Positions 28,108 through 36,845 of a stretch of DNA of 64,000 nt are shown here, piece after piece (the first letter of the stretch is position 1; each line of letters begins with the position of its first letter). The stretch spans positions 124,001 to 188,000 of the forward strand of contig NZ_JAFCNB010000007.1 in assembly GCF_017896165.1 (NCBI RefSeq), given 5' to 3'. The position numbers and the translations under genes are program-made. Origin of the DNA: Microbispora oryzae (GTDB taxonomy: Bacteria; Actinomycetota; Actinomycetes; Streptosporangiales; Streptosporangiaceae). The notes under the pieces were generated by a model. That model ran no database searches. It was not told where the DNA came from and worked only from the letters and a program-made list of their open reading frames with translations.

Positions 28108-29213
28108 GGATTCGCGATCGTGAGGATGGCGAGGCCCTTCTCGGCCTCGCGCCGGGTCAGCTCCAGGGAGTGCTCACGGCGCCAGCGGGCGACGACGGCG
28201 CGCTCGTCGTCCCGGGAGGCGTCGTCGAGGAAGATCCGTACGTCGGCCGAGCAGTGGGGCAGCAGCAGCGGGACCGCCGGGTAGCGCGCCTGCGGGCCGG
28301 TCGCGGCGGGTGGCCCGTCCACGTGCAGCAGGCCGATCTCGTCGAGGTCGCGCAGCGCCTCCCGGTCGTACCACTGCCAGCTCTCGCCGCCCTCCTCCCA
28401 GGTCCGCAGCGGCGCGTGCCTGATCTCGACGACGTGGGTGAGCCCGTGCGCGGCCACCAGGCTCCGCGACAGCTCCAGGTAGCGCTCGTCGTGCTCCAGG
28501 CACACGACGCGGCCGCCGCCGAAGTGTTCCATGACGTAGCCGAGCCACACGCTGGAGGAGCCGCTGCCGCACTCGACGACCAGCTTGGGCCGGCGGGCGC
28601 AGACGTCCTCGATCAGACAGCGCAGCGCGTCGGGGGAGGCCGCCCACCCGCGCAGCTCCGGCAGCGGCGCCCGGGGACTGATCAAGGACCGCAGATCCAC
28701 GTACGCCTCGAGCTGCCGATAGGTCTGCCTGATCTGGCCGGACAGGTCGTCCCGTACGGCGTCGAGCCGGTCGGGCAACTCCGCCAGCCGGTCGAGCTCA
28801 CGCCGCAGGGCGTCGACGCGGCCGTCGATCTCCCGCAGGCCGAGCGTGGCGTTCACCCGGTCCTCACCGAGCGAGGACAGGACGGCCTGCAGGTCCTCGG
28901 AGCGTCCGGTGCGGTCCTTGGCGACGGCGGCAACGGAGGACAGCCGCTCGTCCATCTTGCGCAGCAGGGTCTCCACGCGGACCAGGGTGGCCTCCTGCTT
29001 CTTCACCCGGGTGTCGATCCGCAGCGCCTTGCCGTCGACCCTGCGGAGGCTCACCACCACCAGGGCCAGGGCCGCCAGCGCGTACGGCAGGCCGCCAAGG
29101 ATCACCGCTGCGAGGGGGTCGACGACCTCCAGGAGGATCAGCACGGCGAGCGCCGCCGCGGCGACCGCGCCGAGAGCCATGCCGACGAGGGCCAGGGTGC
29201 GGGGCGTGGGCAT
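28104..29213 (-). CDS. membrane-anchored coiled-coil class I methyltransferase-like protein
   Basis: 369 residues. Two N-terminal membrane segments (about 8-30 and 35-55), a coiled coil from 60 to about 165 (RVKKQEATLVRVETLLRKMDE...), then a SAM-dependent methyltransferase-like Rossmann domain: KLVVECGSGSSSVWLGYVM (motif I), VVCLEHDERYLELSR (acidic loop), GLLHVDGPPAATG. I chose ATG 29213, with GGAGGA 6 bases upstream, over the longer frame. First gene of the operon with paralog B, the large GT2 and paralog A. Probably modifies sugars at the inner face of the membrane, or the fold may serve another role. Confidence 0.82.
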   Translation of the reverse strand: MPTPRTLALVGMALGAVAAAALAVLILLEVVDPLAAVILGGLPYALAALALVVVSLRRVDGKALRIDTRVKKQEATLVRVETLLRKMDERLSSVAAVAKDRTGRSEDLQAVLSSLGEDRVNATLGLREIDGRVDALRRELDRLAELPDRLDAVRDDLSGQIRQTYRQLEAYVDLRSLISPRAPLPELRGWAASPDALRCLIEDVCARRPKLVVECGSGSSSVWLGYVMEHFGGGRVVCLEHDERYLELSRSLVAAHGLTHVVEIRHAPLRTWEEGGESWQWYDREALRDLDEIGLLHVDGPPAATGPQARYPAVPLLLPHCSADVRIFLDDASRDDERAVVARWRREHSLELTRREAEKGLAILTIANP

Positions 29214-29530
29214 CGATGTTCCTCCGTCGTGTTGGCGGCCCGATGGCAAGGGGGCACGACAGGCACATCCGAACCGGCGGTCCAAACCTCAACCCGAGCG
29301 GGTCCGTGCACGGCCGCGATGTCAGGTACCGGTGACGACCGTAGTCATATGCCACGATTCTGCCAATTGCTTCACGGATCTTGAGAAGTTCCTGGGAAAA
29401 GACTGATAGAAGGTCAAGATTGCGAGGTCACAGCCCTGTCGCCGCCGTTGTGAGGGCCGCCGGGGCCGTCGGCGGGGTGCCCGAGGGCGTCGCCGGGGTG
29501 CCGGCCGGGTGTCCGCGGGCGGCGGAGCCG
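29214..29530 (-). other. 317-base intergenic region of the glycan operon
   Basis: No convincing gene on either strand. It carries the promoter at 29338-29366 and a leader of about 118 bases before the methyltransferase gene. The stretch 29440-29530 after the upstream gene stop is very GC-rich with imperfect inverted repeats of GCCGGGGTGCC type that could end transcription from the glycosyltransferase upstream. Confidence 0.5.
29338..29366 (-). promoter_or_regulatory. sigma-70-type promoter of the methyltransferase/GT2 operon
   Basis: On the minus strand: -35 TTGGCA (29366-29361), 17-base spacer, -10 TACGGT (29343-29338). Both boxes fit the principal actinomycete sigma factor. The start point would be near 29331. 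Confidence 0.5.
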
Positions 29531-30916
29531 TCAGGCGCACGGCCAGAAGCGCGAAGGATCGGTCCGCTCCACACCGTGAGTCTGCCGGATCACATCGGTG
29601 AGTGGTTCGTCCGGTGCGGCGAGTAGCAGGGCGCGGGAGACGGCCTCGGTCCGTTCGAGCCGGGCCCGCCCGCCGTCCGGGAGGGCGATCTCCAGCAGGC
29701 CGAGGCGTTCGTCGGCGACGTGCCCGACCATCCGCTCCAGCGAGCGCGCGCCGAGCGGCGTCCCGGCCGGCCCCACATATCGGAACGGCGCCGGCGCGGC
29801 GGTCGGGGACGGTGCGTCGGCCAGGCGGACGCGCGGGTCGTGGCGGTATTCCTCGCGCAGCATGCGCAGGCCGAACGCCGGATCGCGCAGCACCGAGTGG
29901 CGTCCGGAGGGCAGGGCGGACCACGGGGCCACGAGGGTGACTCGTACATCCTGGAGCGTTCCGGACAGGGCGCACGCTACCGCCCGGCGAGCCTCCTCCT
30001 CGGACGCGTCTCCCACGTCGAGCACCACCTCGACGTACGGCACGAGCCAGCCGCGGCCCGGCTCCTTGCGCAGATCGCGGCGGAGCGGGATCCGGTGCGC
30101 CAGATAGGGCTGCACCGCCCGGATCGCCGCCTCCCGGTCGCGCCGCTGCGACGGCAGCCCCAGGTGCGCGGAGACGGCCTCCATGTCGGGGACGAATACG
30201 GCCCCCGCCTGCGCCAGCCGATAGCCGAACTCGGTGTCCTCGCCCCTGATCACGTCGGGGTCGAAACCCCCGACGGCCTCGAACAGGGACCGGTGGAGGC
30301 TCAGCGTCGGCCCCGTGCAGTTGTGGTACGGGTTCCTGCTCCGGCGCAGCCCGTCGAGCCGGATGATCGTCCGTTCCGTCGAACTGGGGACGGAGTGGGA
30401 CAGGTCGACGACCGCGTCCAGGGCGTCGGCCAGCACCGCCCGGCGTACCTGGGCGGGAGTCGCCTCCGGCTCCTCGACGAACCGCTTGGACCCGATCGCG
30501 ACGACGTAGTCGGTCAGGTGGTGCCATCGCATCATCGACTCCAGGTGCGCCCGGTGCAGCACCATGTCGGCGTCCAGTCGCTGAACGACGGCGCCGTCAC
30601 TCACCCGCACGCCGCTGTTCACCGCGTGGCCGGGCCCCCAGCCGCCGGGGCCGGCGGCGACGATCCTGGTGCCGGCCGGGCGGATCTCCGGCAGTCTCAG
30701 CGGCGGCTCGCTGCCGTCGTCCACGACGACGACCTCGGTCAGCGCCGCGGGATAGGTCTGGGCGGACAGCGCGGCGAGCGTCAGATCGAGCTTCCGCTGA
30801 CCGCCGTGCGCGGGGACGACCACGCTGACGGTGAGGCGGGGGTCCCAGGCGCCGAGGGCGGGGGGCGTCAGCGGAGAGTAGTCGTTGTGCCGGATCCTCG
30901 GTCGTTCCTCGCCCAC
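29531..30916 (-). CDS. GT2 glycosyltransferase (paralog C)
   Basis: 461 residues if started at GTG 30916, which has GGAG 8 bases upstream; the in-frame GTG at 30925 is too close to that site. Lead RIRHNDYSPLTPPALGAW, then SVVVPAHGGQRKLDLTL, VVVVDDGSEP, DxD in QRLDADMVLHRAHLESMMRW, and GEDTEFGYRLAQAGAVFVPD. It shares these with paralogs A and B but lacks their C-terminal coiled coil. It forms its own unit upstream of the methyltransferase operon and is divergent from thrC. Confidence 0.88.
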   Translation of the reverse strand: MGEERPRIRHNDYSPLTPPALGAWDPRLTVSVVVPAHGGQRKLDLTLAALSAQTYPAALTEVVVVDDGSEPPLRLPEIRPAGTRIVAAGPGGWGPGHAVNSGVRVSDGAVVQRLDADMVLHRAHLESMMRWHHLTDYVVAIGSKRFVEEPEATPAQVRRAVLADALDAVVDLSHSVPSSTERTIIRLDGLRRSRNPYHNCTGPTLSLHRSLFEAVGGFDPDVIRGEDTEFGYRLAQAGAVFVPDMEAVSAHLGLPSQRRDREAAIRAVQPYLAHRIPLRRDLRKEPGRGWLVPYVEVVLDVGDASEEEARRAVACALSGTLQDVRVTLVAPWSALPSGRHSVLRDPAFGLRMLREEYRHDPRVRLADAPSPTAAPAPFRYVGPAGTPLGARSLERMVGHVADERLGLLEIALPDGGRARLERTEAVSRALLLAAPDEPLTDVIRQTHGVERTDPSRFWPCA

Positions 30917-31115
30917 GCCACACACTCCTCACGGCCTCACAAGTCTCCTGAGAACCGGTCAACCCTAGCGAAAGGGCCTGAGTTTCCCCTGAGAGAACGG
31001 CATCCGTCGATGCCTGTCCAGTTGCTGGACATTCGGATCCCGTATCTCAGGCACATGGCCGTAGACTCGGTGCTCAGCGCGCAGGCGGGCGCTCACCGCC
31101 GCGGGAGGAGCGATC

Positions 31116-32174
31116 ATGTTCAGGGCTTGGCGAGGCCTCATCGAGGAGTACCGCGACCGTCTCCCGGTCTCCGAGACGACGCCCGTGGTGACCCTGCTCG
31201 AAGGCGGCACGCCTCTCATCCCGGCCCGGCGCGTCTCCCGGCTCACGGGTTGTGACGTCCACCTCAAGGTCGAGGGGCTCAACCCGACGGGCAGCTTCAA
31301 GGACCGCGGCATGACCGTGGCCATCAGCAAGGCCGTCGAAGAGGGCGCCAAGGCGGTGATCTGCGCCTCCACCGGCAACACCAGCGCGTCGGCGGCGGCC
31401 TACGCCGTACGGGCCGGCCTCGCGTGCGCGGTCCTGGTGCCGCGCGGGAAGATCGCGATGGGCAAGCTGGCCCAGGCTCTGGTCCACGGCGCCCGGCTGC
31501 TGCAGGTCGAGGGCTCGTTCGACGACTGCCTGGAGATGACCAGGAAGCTCGCGGAGAACTACCCGATCGCGCTGGTCAACTCGGTGAACCCGCACCGCCT
31601 GCAGGGGCAGAAGACCGCGGCGTTCGAGATCGTCGACGCCCTCGGCGACGCCCCCGACGTCCACTGCATCCCCGTCGGCAACGCCGGCAACATCTCGGCG
31701 TACTGGATGGGCTACAAGGAATACGCGGACGACGGCGTGGCCACGAGGCGGCCGAGGATGCTCGGCTTCCAGGCCAGCGGCGCGGCGCCGCTGGTGGGCG
31801 GCGCGCCGGTCACCCACCCGCAGACCATCGCCACCGCGATCAGGATCGGAAACCCGGCCTCCTGGCGGCTCGCCGAGGCGGCGCGGGACGAGTCCGGCGG
31901 GGACATCCAGGCCGTGACCGACCGGCAGATCGCCGCCGCCTACAAGCTGCTCGCGCAGGAGGAGGGCGTCTTCGTCGAGCTCGCCTCAGCGGCGAGCGTC
32001 GCGGGCCTGCTCCAGGCGCACAAGCAGGGCCTGCTCACGCCGGGGCAGCGGGTGGTCTGCACCGTCACGGGCAACGGCCTCAAGGATCCCGACTGGGCGA
32101 TCTCCGGCGCCCCGTCTCCCATGACGATCCCCGTGGACGCCTTCGCCGCGGCGTCCGCCCTCGAACTGGCCTGA
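31116..32174 (+). CDS. thrC: threonine synthase
   Basis: PLP enzyme converting O-phosphohomoserine to threonine. 352 residues, the short actinomycete type. PLP lysine in [12 protein letters not shown] (Lys about 62); substrate loop [14 protein letters not shown]; phosphate-binding [18 protein letters not shown] 31116 has GGGAGGAG 7 bases upstream; TAGACT in the region 31060-31075 is a possible -10. Followed 49 bases later by thrB. The usual hom neighbour has been displaced by the glycan cluster, so thrC must rely on its own promoter. Confidence 0.97.
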   Translation: MFRAWRGLIEEYRDRLPVSETTPVVTLLEGGTPLIPARRVSRLTGCDVHLKVEGLNPTGSFKDRGMTVAISKAVEEGAKAVICASTGNTSASAAAYAVRAGLACAVLVPRGKIAMGKLAQALVHGARLLQVEGSFDDCLEMTRKLAENYPIALVNSVNPHRLQGQKTAAFEIVDALGDAPDVHCIPVGNAGNISAYWMGYKEYADDGVATRRPRMLGFQASGAAPLVGGAPVTHPQTIATAIRIGNPASWRLAEAARDESGGDIQAVTDRQIAAAYKLLAQEEGVFVELASAASVAGLLQAHKQGLLTPGQRVVCTVTGNGLKDPDWAISGAPSPMTIPVDAFAAASALELA

Positions 32175-32223
32175 CGCCCAGGCCCCGGGGAGGGCCGCGA
32201 CCGGACCGTGAACCAGGTGACAC

Positions 32224-33162
32224 ATGACGGACAGTGACGTGGTTGTCGTACGCGTACCGGCGACCAGCGCCAATCTCGGTCCGGGCTTCGACAGCCTCGG
32301 CCTCGCCCTCGACCTGTACGACGAGGTGGAGGCGTCCCTCACGACGAGCGCCGGTGTGCGCATCGAGGTCGAGGGACAGGGCGCAGGAGAGCTCGACGAC
32401 GGCGAGGGCCACCTGATCGTGCGGACGATGCGCGCCGCCTTCACCCGGATGGGGGCTCCACAGCCCGCCGGCGTCCGGCTGCGCTGCCGCAACCGGATCC
32501 CGCACGCCCGCGGCCTCGGCTCGTCGTCGGCGGCGATCTGCGCGGGCATCCTCGCCGCGCGAGCCCTGGCGGCGGGGCCGGACGCGGCCGCCGGGGCCCG
32601 GATCCTGCCCGACTCGGAGGCGTTCGCGCTGGCCACGGAGCTGGAGGGCCACCCCGACAACGTGGCGCCGTGTCTCGCGGGCGGGCTCACCATCTCCTGG
32701 ACCGACCCCTCGGGGGTGGCGAGTATGGTGAAACTGACGCCGCACGACGACGTCAGGCCGGTGGCGCTGATCCCGGATTTCCGTTTGTCCACGGAGGAGG
32801 CGCGCGGGCTGCTGCCGCGCGACGTGCCGCATCGCGACGCTTCCGCCAACGCGGCCCGGGCCGCGTTGCTGGTCGCGGCGCTCACCGGCAGGCCCGAGCC
32901 GGCTCTGCTGCTCGCGGCGACCGAGGATCGCCTGCATCAGGACTACCGCGCGCCCGCGATGCCGCGGACCGCGGAGCTCATACGCAGGCTGAGGTCGGCG
33001 GGGGTGGCGGCCGTCGTCTCCGGCGCCGGTCCCACCGTCCTCGCGTTGACGACCAAGGAAACCCAGGATTTGATCGCACCAGAAGTGGGTAATGACTGGC
33101 ACATCCAGCCAATGAACGTCGACCCGTCTGGTGCGTACGTTCGGTTTCCCGAGACACGCTGA
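32224..33162 (+). CDS. thrB: homoserine kinase
   Basis: GHMP kinase that phosphorylates homoserine for ThrC. 312 residues. N-terminal VRVPATSANLGPGFDSLG, ATP-binding motif 2 IPHARGLGSSSAAICAGI, EGHPDNVAPCLAGGL, and the C-terminal motif VSGAGPTVLALTT. AGGTGA lies before ATG 32224. Completes the threonine branch together with hom and thrC. Confidence 0.97.
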   Translation: MTDSDVVVVRVPATSANLGPGFDSLGLALDLYDEVEASLTTSAGVRIEVEGQGAGELDDGEGHLIVRTMRAAFTRMGAPQPAGVRLRCRNRIPHARGLGSSSAAICAGILAARALAAGPDAAAGARILPDSEAFALATELEGHPDNVAPCLAGGLTISWTDPSGVASMVKLTPHDDVRPVALIPDFRLSTEEARGLLPRDVPHRDASANAARAALLVAALTGRPEPALLLAATEDRLHQDYRAPAMPRTAELIRRLRSAGVAAVVSGAGPTVLALTTKETQDLIAPEVGNDWHIQPMNVDPSGAYVRFPETR

Positions 33163-33575
33163 TGTTTCTTCGACCTTCAGGGAATAGCTGTGCGCTCTGG
33201 TGATGTTAGGCTGATAGCCGCACCAGGTGCCCCCGTGTTGGGTGCGTGCTTGTCATTCGCACATCGCTGCACTTCGTTCCGTGTCGTCCGACACGGACGT
33301 GGCGATTTCCCCGAAACCGTTACCTCCAGTCGTCCCACCGCAGGGTGGCGTGGCCGGGGGCGACGTTATCGGAGACATGCGCGTTCGAACCACCAAGACG
33401 TCTGGCCGGTGGCGGCGATTCGGGGGCTGCACCCTGAATGTCAACCGCTCGTGAGTCCCGATGGTCATCGACACATGAGACTCGCGAAGCCCGACCCGGT
33501 CTGTCCTGCCGGGTCGCACCACCGGGACGCCTGGACGCACGATTCCGGCGCCCGACCCCTGGGAAGGACCCTTAG
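33163..33575 (+). promoter_or_regulatory. 413-base rho leader with two strong hairpins
   Basis: No gene seen. It holds a 9-bp hairpin-like palindrome at 33278-33297 (core CCGTGTCG-TC-CGACACGG), which may end thrB transcription or act as a control element, and a second 8-bp stem at 33492-33499/33509-33516 (CGACCCGG/CCGGGTCG, 9-base loop) about 60 bases before the rho start. A TAGGCT -10-like box lies near 33208. Long leaders with autoregulation are known for rho genes; here it is only an inference. Confidence 0.5.
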
Positions 33576-35573
33576 TTGAGCGACACCACCGAACTCCTCT
33601 CCGACGGCCAGGCCGCCGGCGACACCCCCACTGCCCCGGCCCGACCGCGTCGTCGCTCCGGCACCGGCCTGGCCGGCATGGTGCTCCCTGAGCTGCAGGC
33701 AATGGCGACCGGCCTCGGTATCACCGGGACCGGCCGGATGCGCAAGAGCCAGCTGATCGCCGCGATCCAGGAGAAGCAGGGCGGGTCAGGGGAAGCCTCC
33801 GCCGAGCCGAAGGCGGCCGTCGTCGAGGCCCCCGCCTCCGTCGAACGCCCTGCCCGTGGCCGTAGGGAACGTTCCCGGGCCGCCGCCACCTCGACCGCCC
33901 CCGCCGCCACGCCCTCCGCCGCCGAGCCGGCCGCCTCTGACGCGGCCGTCGTGCGCGAGGAGCGGCCCGCCGCGGAGCCCGCCGCACCCGTGGCCGCCTC
34001 CGACGCGGTCGCCGGCGTCGCGGCCGACGTCCAGTCCGACGCCGCGCACGGCGAGAGCCGCGCCGAGGGCCGTCCGGAGCGTGGTGAGCGCAGGGAGCGC
34101 CGTTCGCGCGGCGAGCGTGGAGAGAGGGGCGACCGCCGCGAGCGCGCCGAGCAGCGGGCCGCGGACACCGGTGACGGCCCCGGCCGGGGCCAGCAGGGCC
34201 GTGACCAGCAGGGACGCGGCGACAGCCGCACCGAGTCCCGCTCTGAGAGCCGCGGTGACAACCGCGACAGCCGTGACAACCGTGACAGCCGCGGTGACCA
34301 GCGTGGCGACCAGCGCGGTGACGGCAAGGGCGACCAGCAGACCGAGGACGGCCGCGGCCGCCGTGGCCGCTTCCGCGAGCGCAACCGCCGCGGGCGCGAC
34401 CGGTTCGACAGCAACGAGCCCGTGATCGGCGAGGACGACGTTCTCATCCCGATCGCCGGCATCCTCGACATCCTGGACAACTACGCGTTCGTCCGGACCA
34501 GCGGCTACCTGCCCGGCTCCAACGACGTCTACGTCGCGCTGGCCCAGATCCGCCGCAACGGGCTGCGCAAGGGCGACGTCATCACCGGCGCCGTCCGACA
34601 GCCGCGCGAGGGCGAGCGGCGCGAGAAGTTCAACGCGCTGGTCCGCCTCGACACGGTCAACGGCATGGACCCGGAGCAGGCCCGCCAGCGGCCCGACTTC
34701 AACAAGCTGACGCCGCTCTACCCGCAGGAGCGGCTGCGCCTGGAGACCGAGCCGAACGTCCTGACCACCCGGATCATCGACCTCGTCTCGCCGATCGGCA
34801 AGGGGCAGCGCGGCCTCATCGTGTCGCCGCCCAAGGCCGGCAAGACGATGGTGCTCCAGGCGATCGCGAACGCGATCACGCACAACAACCCGGAGTGCCA
34901 CCTGATGGTCGTCCTGGTGGATGAGCGTCCGGAAGAGGTCACCGACATGCAGCGGTCGGTCAAGGGCGAGGTCATCCACTCGACCTTCGACCGTCCCGCC
35001 GAGGACCACACGACCGTCGCCGAGCTGGCCATCGAGCGGGCGAAGCGGCTGGTCGAGCTGGGTCACGACGTCGTCGTCCTGCTCGACTCGATCACCCGTC
35101 TCGGCCGGGCGTACAACCTCGCGGCGCCCGCGAGCGGACGCATCCTGTCCGGTGGTGTCGACTCGACCGCGCTCTACCCGCCGAAGCGGTTCTTCGGCGC
35201 GGCGCGCAACATCGAGAACGGCGGCTCGCTGACCATCCTCGCCACCGCGCTGGTCGAGACCGGCTCGAAGATGGACGAGGTGATCTTCGAGGAGTTCAAG
35301 GGCACCGGCAACATGGAGCTCAAGCTCAACCGGTCCCTGGCCGACAAGCGGATCTTCCCCGCGGTGGACGTCGACGCGTCCGGCACCCGCAAGGAGGAGA
35401 TCCTCATGGCCAAGGAGGAGCTGTCCATCGTCTGGAAGCTCCGGCGGGTCCTCCACGCCCTCGACATGCAGCAGGCGCTGGAGCTCCTTCTCGAGAAGAT
35501 GAAGGAGACCAAGTCCAACGCCGAGTTCCTGCTCCAGGTGCAGAAGACGACGGTCAGCAACGACCGCGACTGA
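33576..35573 (+). CDS. rho: transcription termination factor Rho
   Basis: Hexameric RNA-dependent ATPase that ends transcription. 665 residues, with the long actinobacterial insertion. Residues 28-68 are the Rho_N helical domain (LPELQAMATGLGITG...RKSQLIAAIQ), 70-280 an Ala/Pro then Arg/Gly/Asp/Asn-rich disordered stretch, 285-360 the cold-shock-like RNA-binding domain (GILDILDNYAFVRTSGYLPG), 417-424 the P-loop SPPKAGKT, followed by VVLVDERPEEVTDM, LLDSITRLGRAYN and the GGSLTILATALVETGS Q/R-loop region. Start is TTG 33576, with GGGAAGGA 7 bases upstream. Repeat-rich DNA at 34230-34330 encodes runs such as DNRDSRDNRDSRGDQ. Confidence 0.96.
   Translation: MSDTTELLSDGQAAGDTPTAPARPRRRSGTGLAGMVLPELQAMATGLGITGTGRMRKSQLIAAIQEKQGGSGEASAEPKAAVVEAPASVERPARGRRERSRAAATSTAPAATPSAAEPAASDAAVVREERPAAEPAAPVAASDAVAGVAADVQSDAAHGESRAEGRPERGERRERRSRGERGERGDRRERAEQRAADTGDGPGRGQQGRDQQGRGDSRTESRSESRGDNRDSRDNRDSRGDQRGDQRGDGKGDQQTEDGRGRRGRFRERNRRGRDRFDSNEPVIGEDDVLIPIAGILDILDNYAFVRTSGYLPGSNDVYVALAQIRRNGLRKGDVITGAVRQPREGERREKFNALVRLDTVNGMDPEQARQRPDFNKLTPLYPQERLRLETEPNVLTTRIIDLVSPIGKGQRGLIVSPPKAGKTMVLQAIANAITHNNPECHLMVVLVDERPEEVTDMQRSVKGEVIHSTFDRPAEDHTTVAELAIERAKRLVELGHDVVVLLDSITRLGRAYNLAAPASGRILSGGVDSTALYPPKRFFGAARNIENGGSLTILATALVETGSKMDEVIFEEFKGTGNMELKLNRSLADKRIFPAVDVDASGTRKEEILMAKEELSIVWKLRRVLHALDMQQALELLLEKMKETKSNAEFLLQVQKTTVSNDRD
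34230..34330. repeat. imperfect short repeats in the rho insertion
   Basis: Imperfect 9- to 12-base repeats (gacaaccgtgacagc and variants) encode Arg/Asp/Asn/Ser runs of the disordered RNA-binding insertion of Rho. Confidence 0.6.
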
Positions 35574-35622
35574 CGACACCCCTCCGGCCCCCGGTCGCCG
35601 GCGGCCAGGGCGACGGAACGGA

Positions 35623-35664
35623 GAAGGGCCCGCGCGGAGCGATCCGCGCGGGCCCTTCACTTTT
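35623..35664. terminator. strong terminator after rho
   Basis: Perfect 16-bp stem (35623-35638 with 35643-35658, GAAGGGCCCGCGCGGA and complement), 4-base loop, then AC and TTTT. It lies 50 bases after the rho stop and 69 before the convergent gene stop. It is symmetric enough to act on both strands. Confidence 0.9.
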
Positions 35665-35732
35665 CCGTCTCCGTACGGGCTGCGCCAGGGGTTGGTGACG
35701 CGGCCCGTGCGGAGATGACTACCTGACGTCGA

Positions 35733-36845
35733 CTACTTGACGTCGACGAACTTGATGTTCGACAGCGAGCCGTACGTCGCGCTCGTGGCCGCCGCGGTGG
35801 TGCGCCAGTAGCCGTCGTACTTGGGCTTGACGGTCTTGGCGTACTTACCGGTGGAGGTCGCGCCGACGTAGCCGACGAACTTCCACTTCGAGGTGCCCTT
35901 CTTCTTGAAGTACAGCTTCAGGATCTTCTTGCTCCAGGCCTTCGAGCCCCGGTAGACCTTGCCGTAGAGCTTCGTCGTCTTGCCCTTCTTCACCTTCGTG
36001 GGAGAGGCGTAAAGGGTGATCTTCGACTTGCTCTTCGAGCTGCTCTTCTTGACCTCGAAGTTGCTGACGAAGCTGTACTTCTTGGTGCCGCGCGAGACGC
36101 CGATCTTCAACTGCCAGGAACCCGCGGAGGTGCTGTAGTCGAAGGCCGTGGAGTCGTGGTAGGAGTCGTCCGCCTCCAGGCCCGTGGTGAGGGCGTAGTA
36201 GTCGTCCGAGTCCCGCGACTCCAGCCGCACGTCGGTGATCTTCTCCTCACCGTCCGCGCCGCCGCGCTCCAGCTTGAAGGCGGCGTAGACGTCCACCTCC
36301 TTGCCCGACTTCAGGTAGACCGGGTCGGGGTCGACGTTGGCGCCCGTGACCCGCGTCGCCTTGGCGACGGCGAGGGTCACCCAGCCGGTGTACGTCGGCG
36401 TGGTGGTGGACGGCGCGTCGCCCTGCGTGACGCCGACCTGGTACTTCCAGTCGCCGGGCTTGTCGCCGGACGAGACCGGGATGGAGCCGGACACGTCGGC
36501 CTTGCCGTCCGTGGGAACGGTGGTGACGCTGCCGAGCTGGGTGACGTCCGCGGTGTGCGCCGACGCCTCGGTCTCGTCGACCTTCAGGAACCGGACGGTG
36601 ACCTTCGCGGGCTTGTCCTTGTCCACGTAGGCGTTGTTCAGATGCACCTTGAAGGGAATCTTGTCGCTTCCCGTCGGCGGGATGAACTTGTCGCTGAAAT
36701 CGATGCTGCCGAAAGTGGCGGCGGCCGCCCTGGCGGCCGCGGAGACAGTCGCGTTCGCGGACGAGGCCAAGGTGATGGCCTCGCCCGAGACGAGGACGGC
36801 CGCCCCCGTCGCGGCTGCCAGAGCAAGCCGCAGGCTCTTCCTCAT
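35733..36845 (-). CDS. secreted Ig-like surface protein, function unknown
   Basis: 370 residues. Signal peptide MRKSLRLALAAATGAAVLVSG... with a likely cleavage near ANA (about 33). The rest is beta-rich: one module at about 50-170 (KIPFKVHLNNAYVDKDKPAKVTVRFLK...), a second at 175-265, and a Lys/Ser-rich C-terminal domain with SKSKSKITLYASPTKVKKGKTTKLYGKVYRGSKAW, like bacterial Ig-like or calcium-dependent cell-wall repeats. No sortase or lipid anchor. AGGGG lies 6 bases before ATG 36845. It is inserted between rho and rpmE on the opposite strand, not part of the usual gene order. Confidence 0.8.
   Translation of the reverse strand: MRKSLRLALAAATGAAVLVSGEAITLASSANATVSAAARAAAATFGSIDFSDKFIPPTGSDKIPFKVHLNNAYVDKDKPAKVTVRFLKVDETEASAHTADVTQLGSVTTVPTDGKADVSGSIPVSSGDKPGDWKYQVGVTQGDAPSTTTPTYTGWVTLAVAKATRVTGANVDPDPVYLKSGKEVDVYAAFKLERGGADGEEKITDVRLESRDSDDYYALTTGLEADDSYHDSTAFDYSTSAGSWQLKIGVSRGTKKYSFVSNFEVKKSSSKSKSKITLYASPTKVKKGKTTKLYGKVYRGSKAWSKKILKLYFKKKGTSKWKFVGYVGATSTGKYAKTVKPKYDGYWRTTAAATSATYGSLSNIKFVDVK

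Noticed and set aside
20382-30916. Mobile element carrying the glycan genes
   Set aside because: No integrase, transposase, direct repeats at the ends or tRNA target were seen; composition matches the flanks.
33190-33579. 129-codon frame in the rho leader
   Set aside because: It lacks a ribosome site, has no protein-like pattern and overlaps the hairpins.
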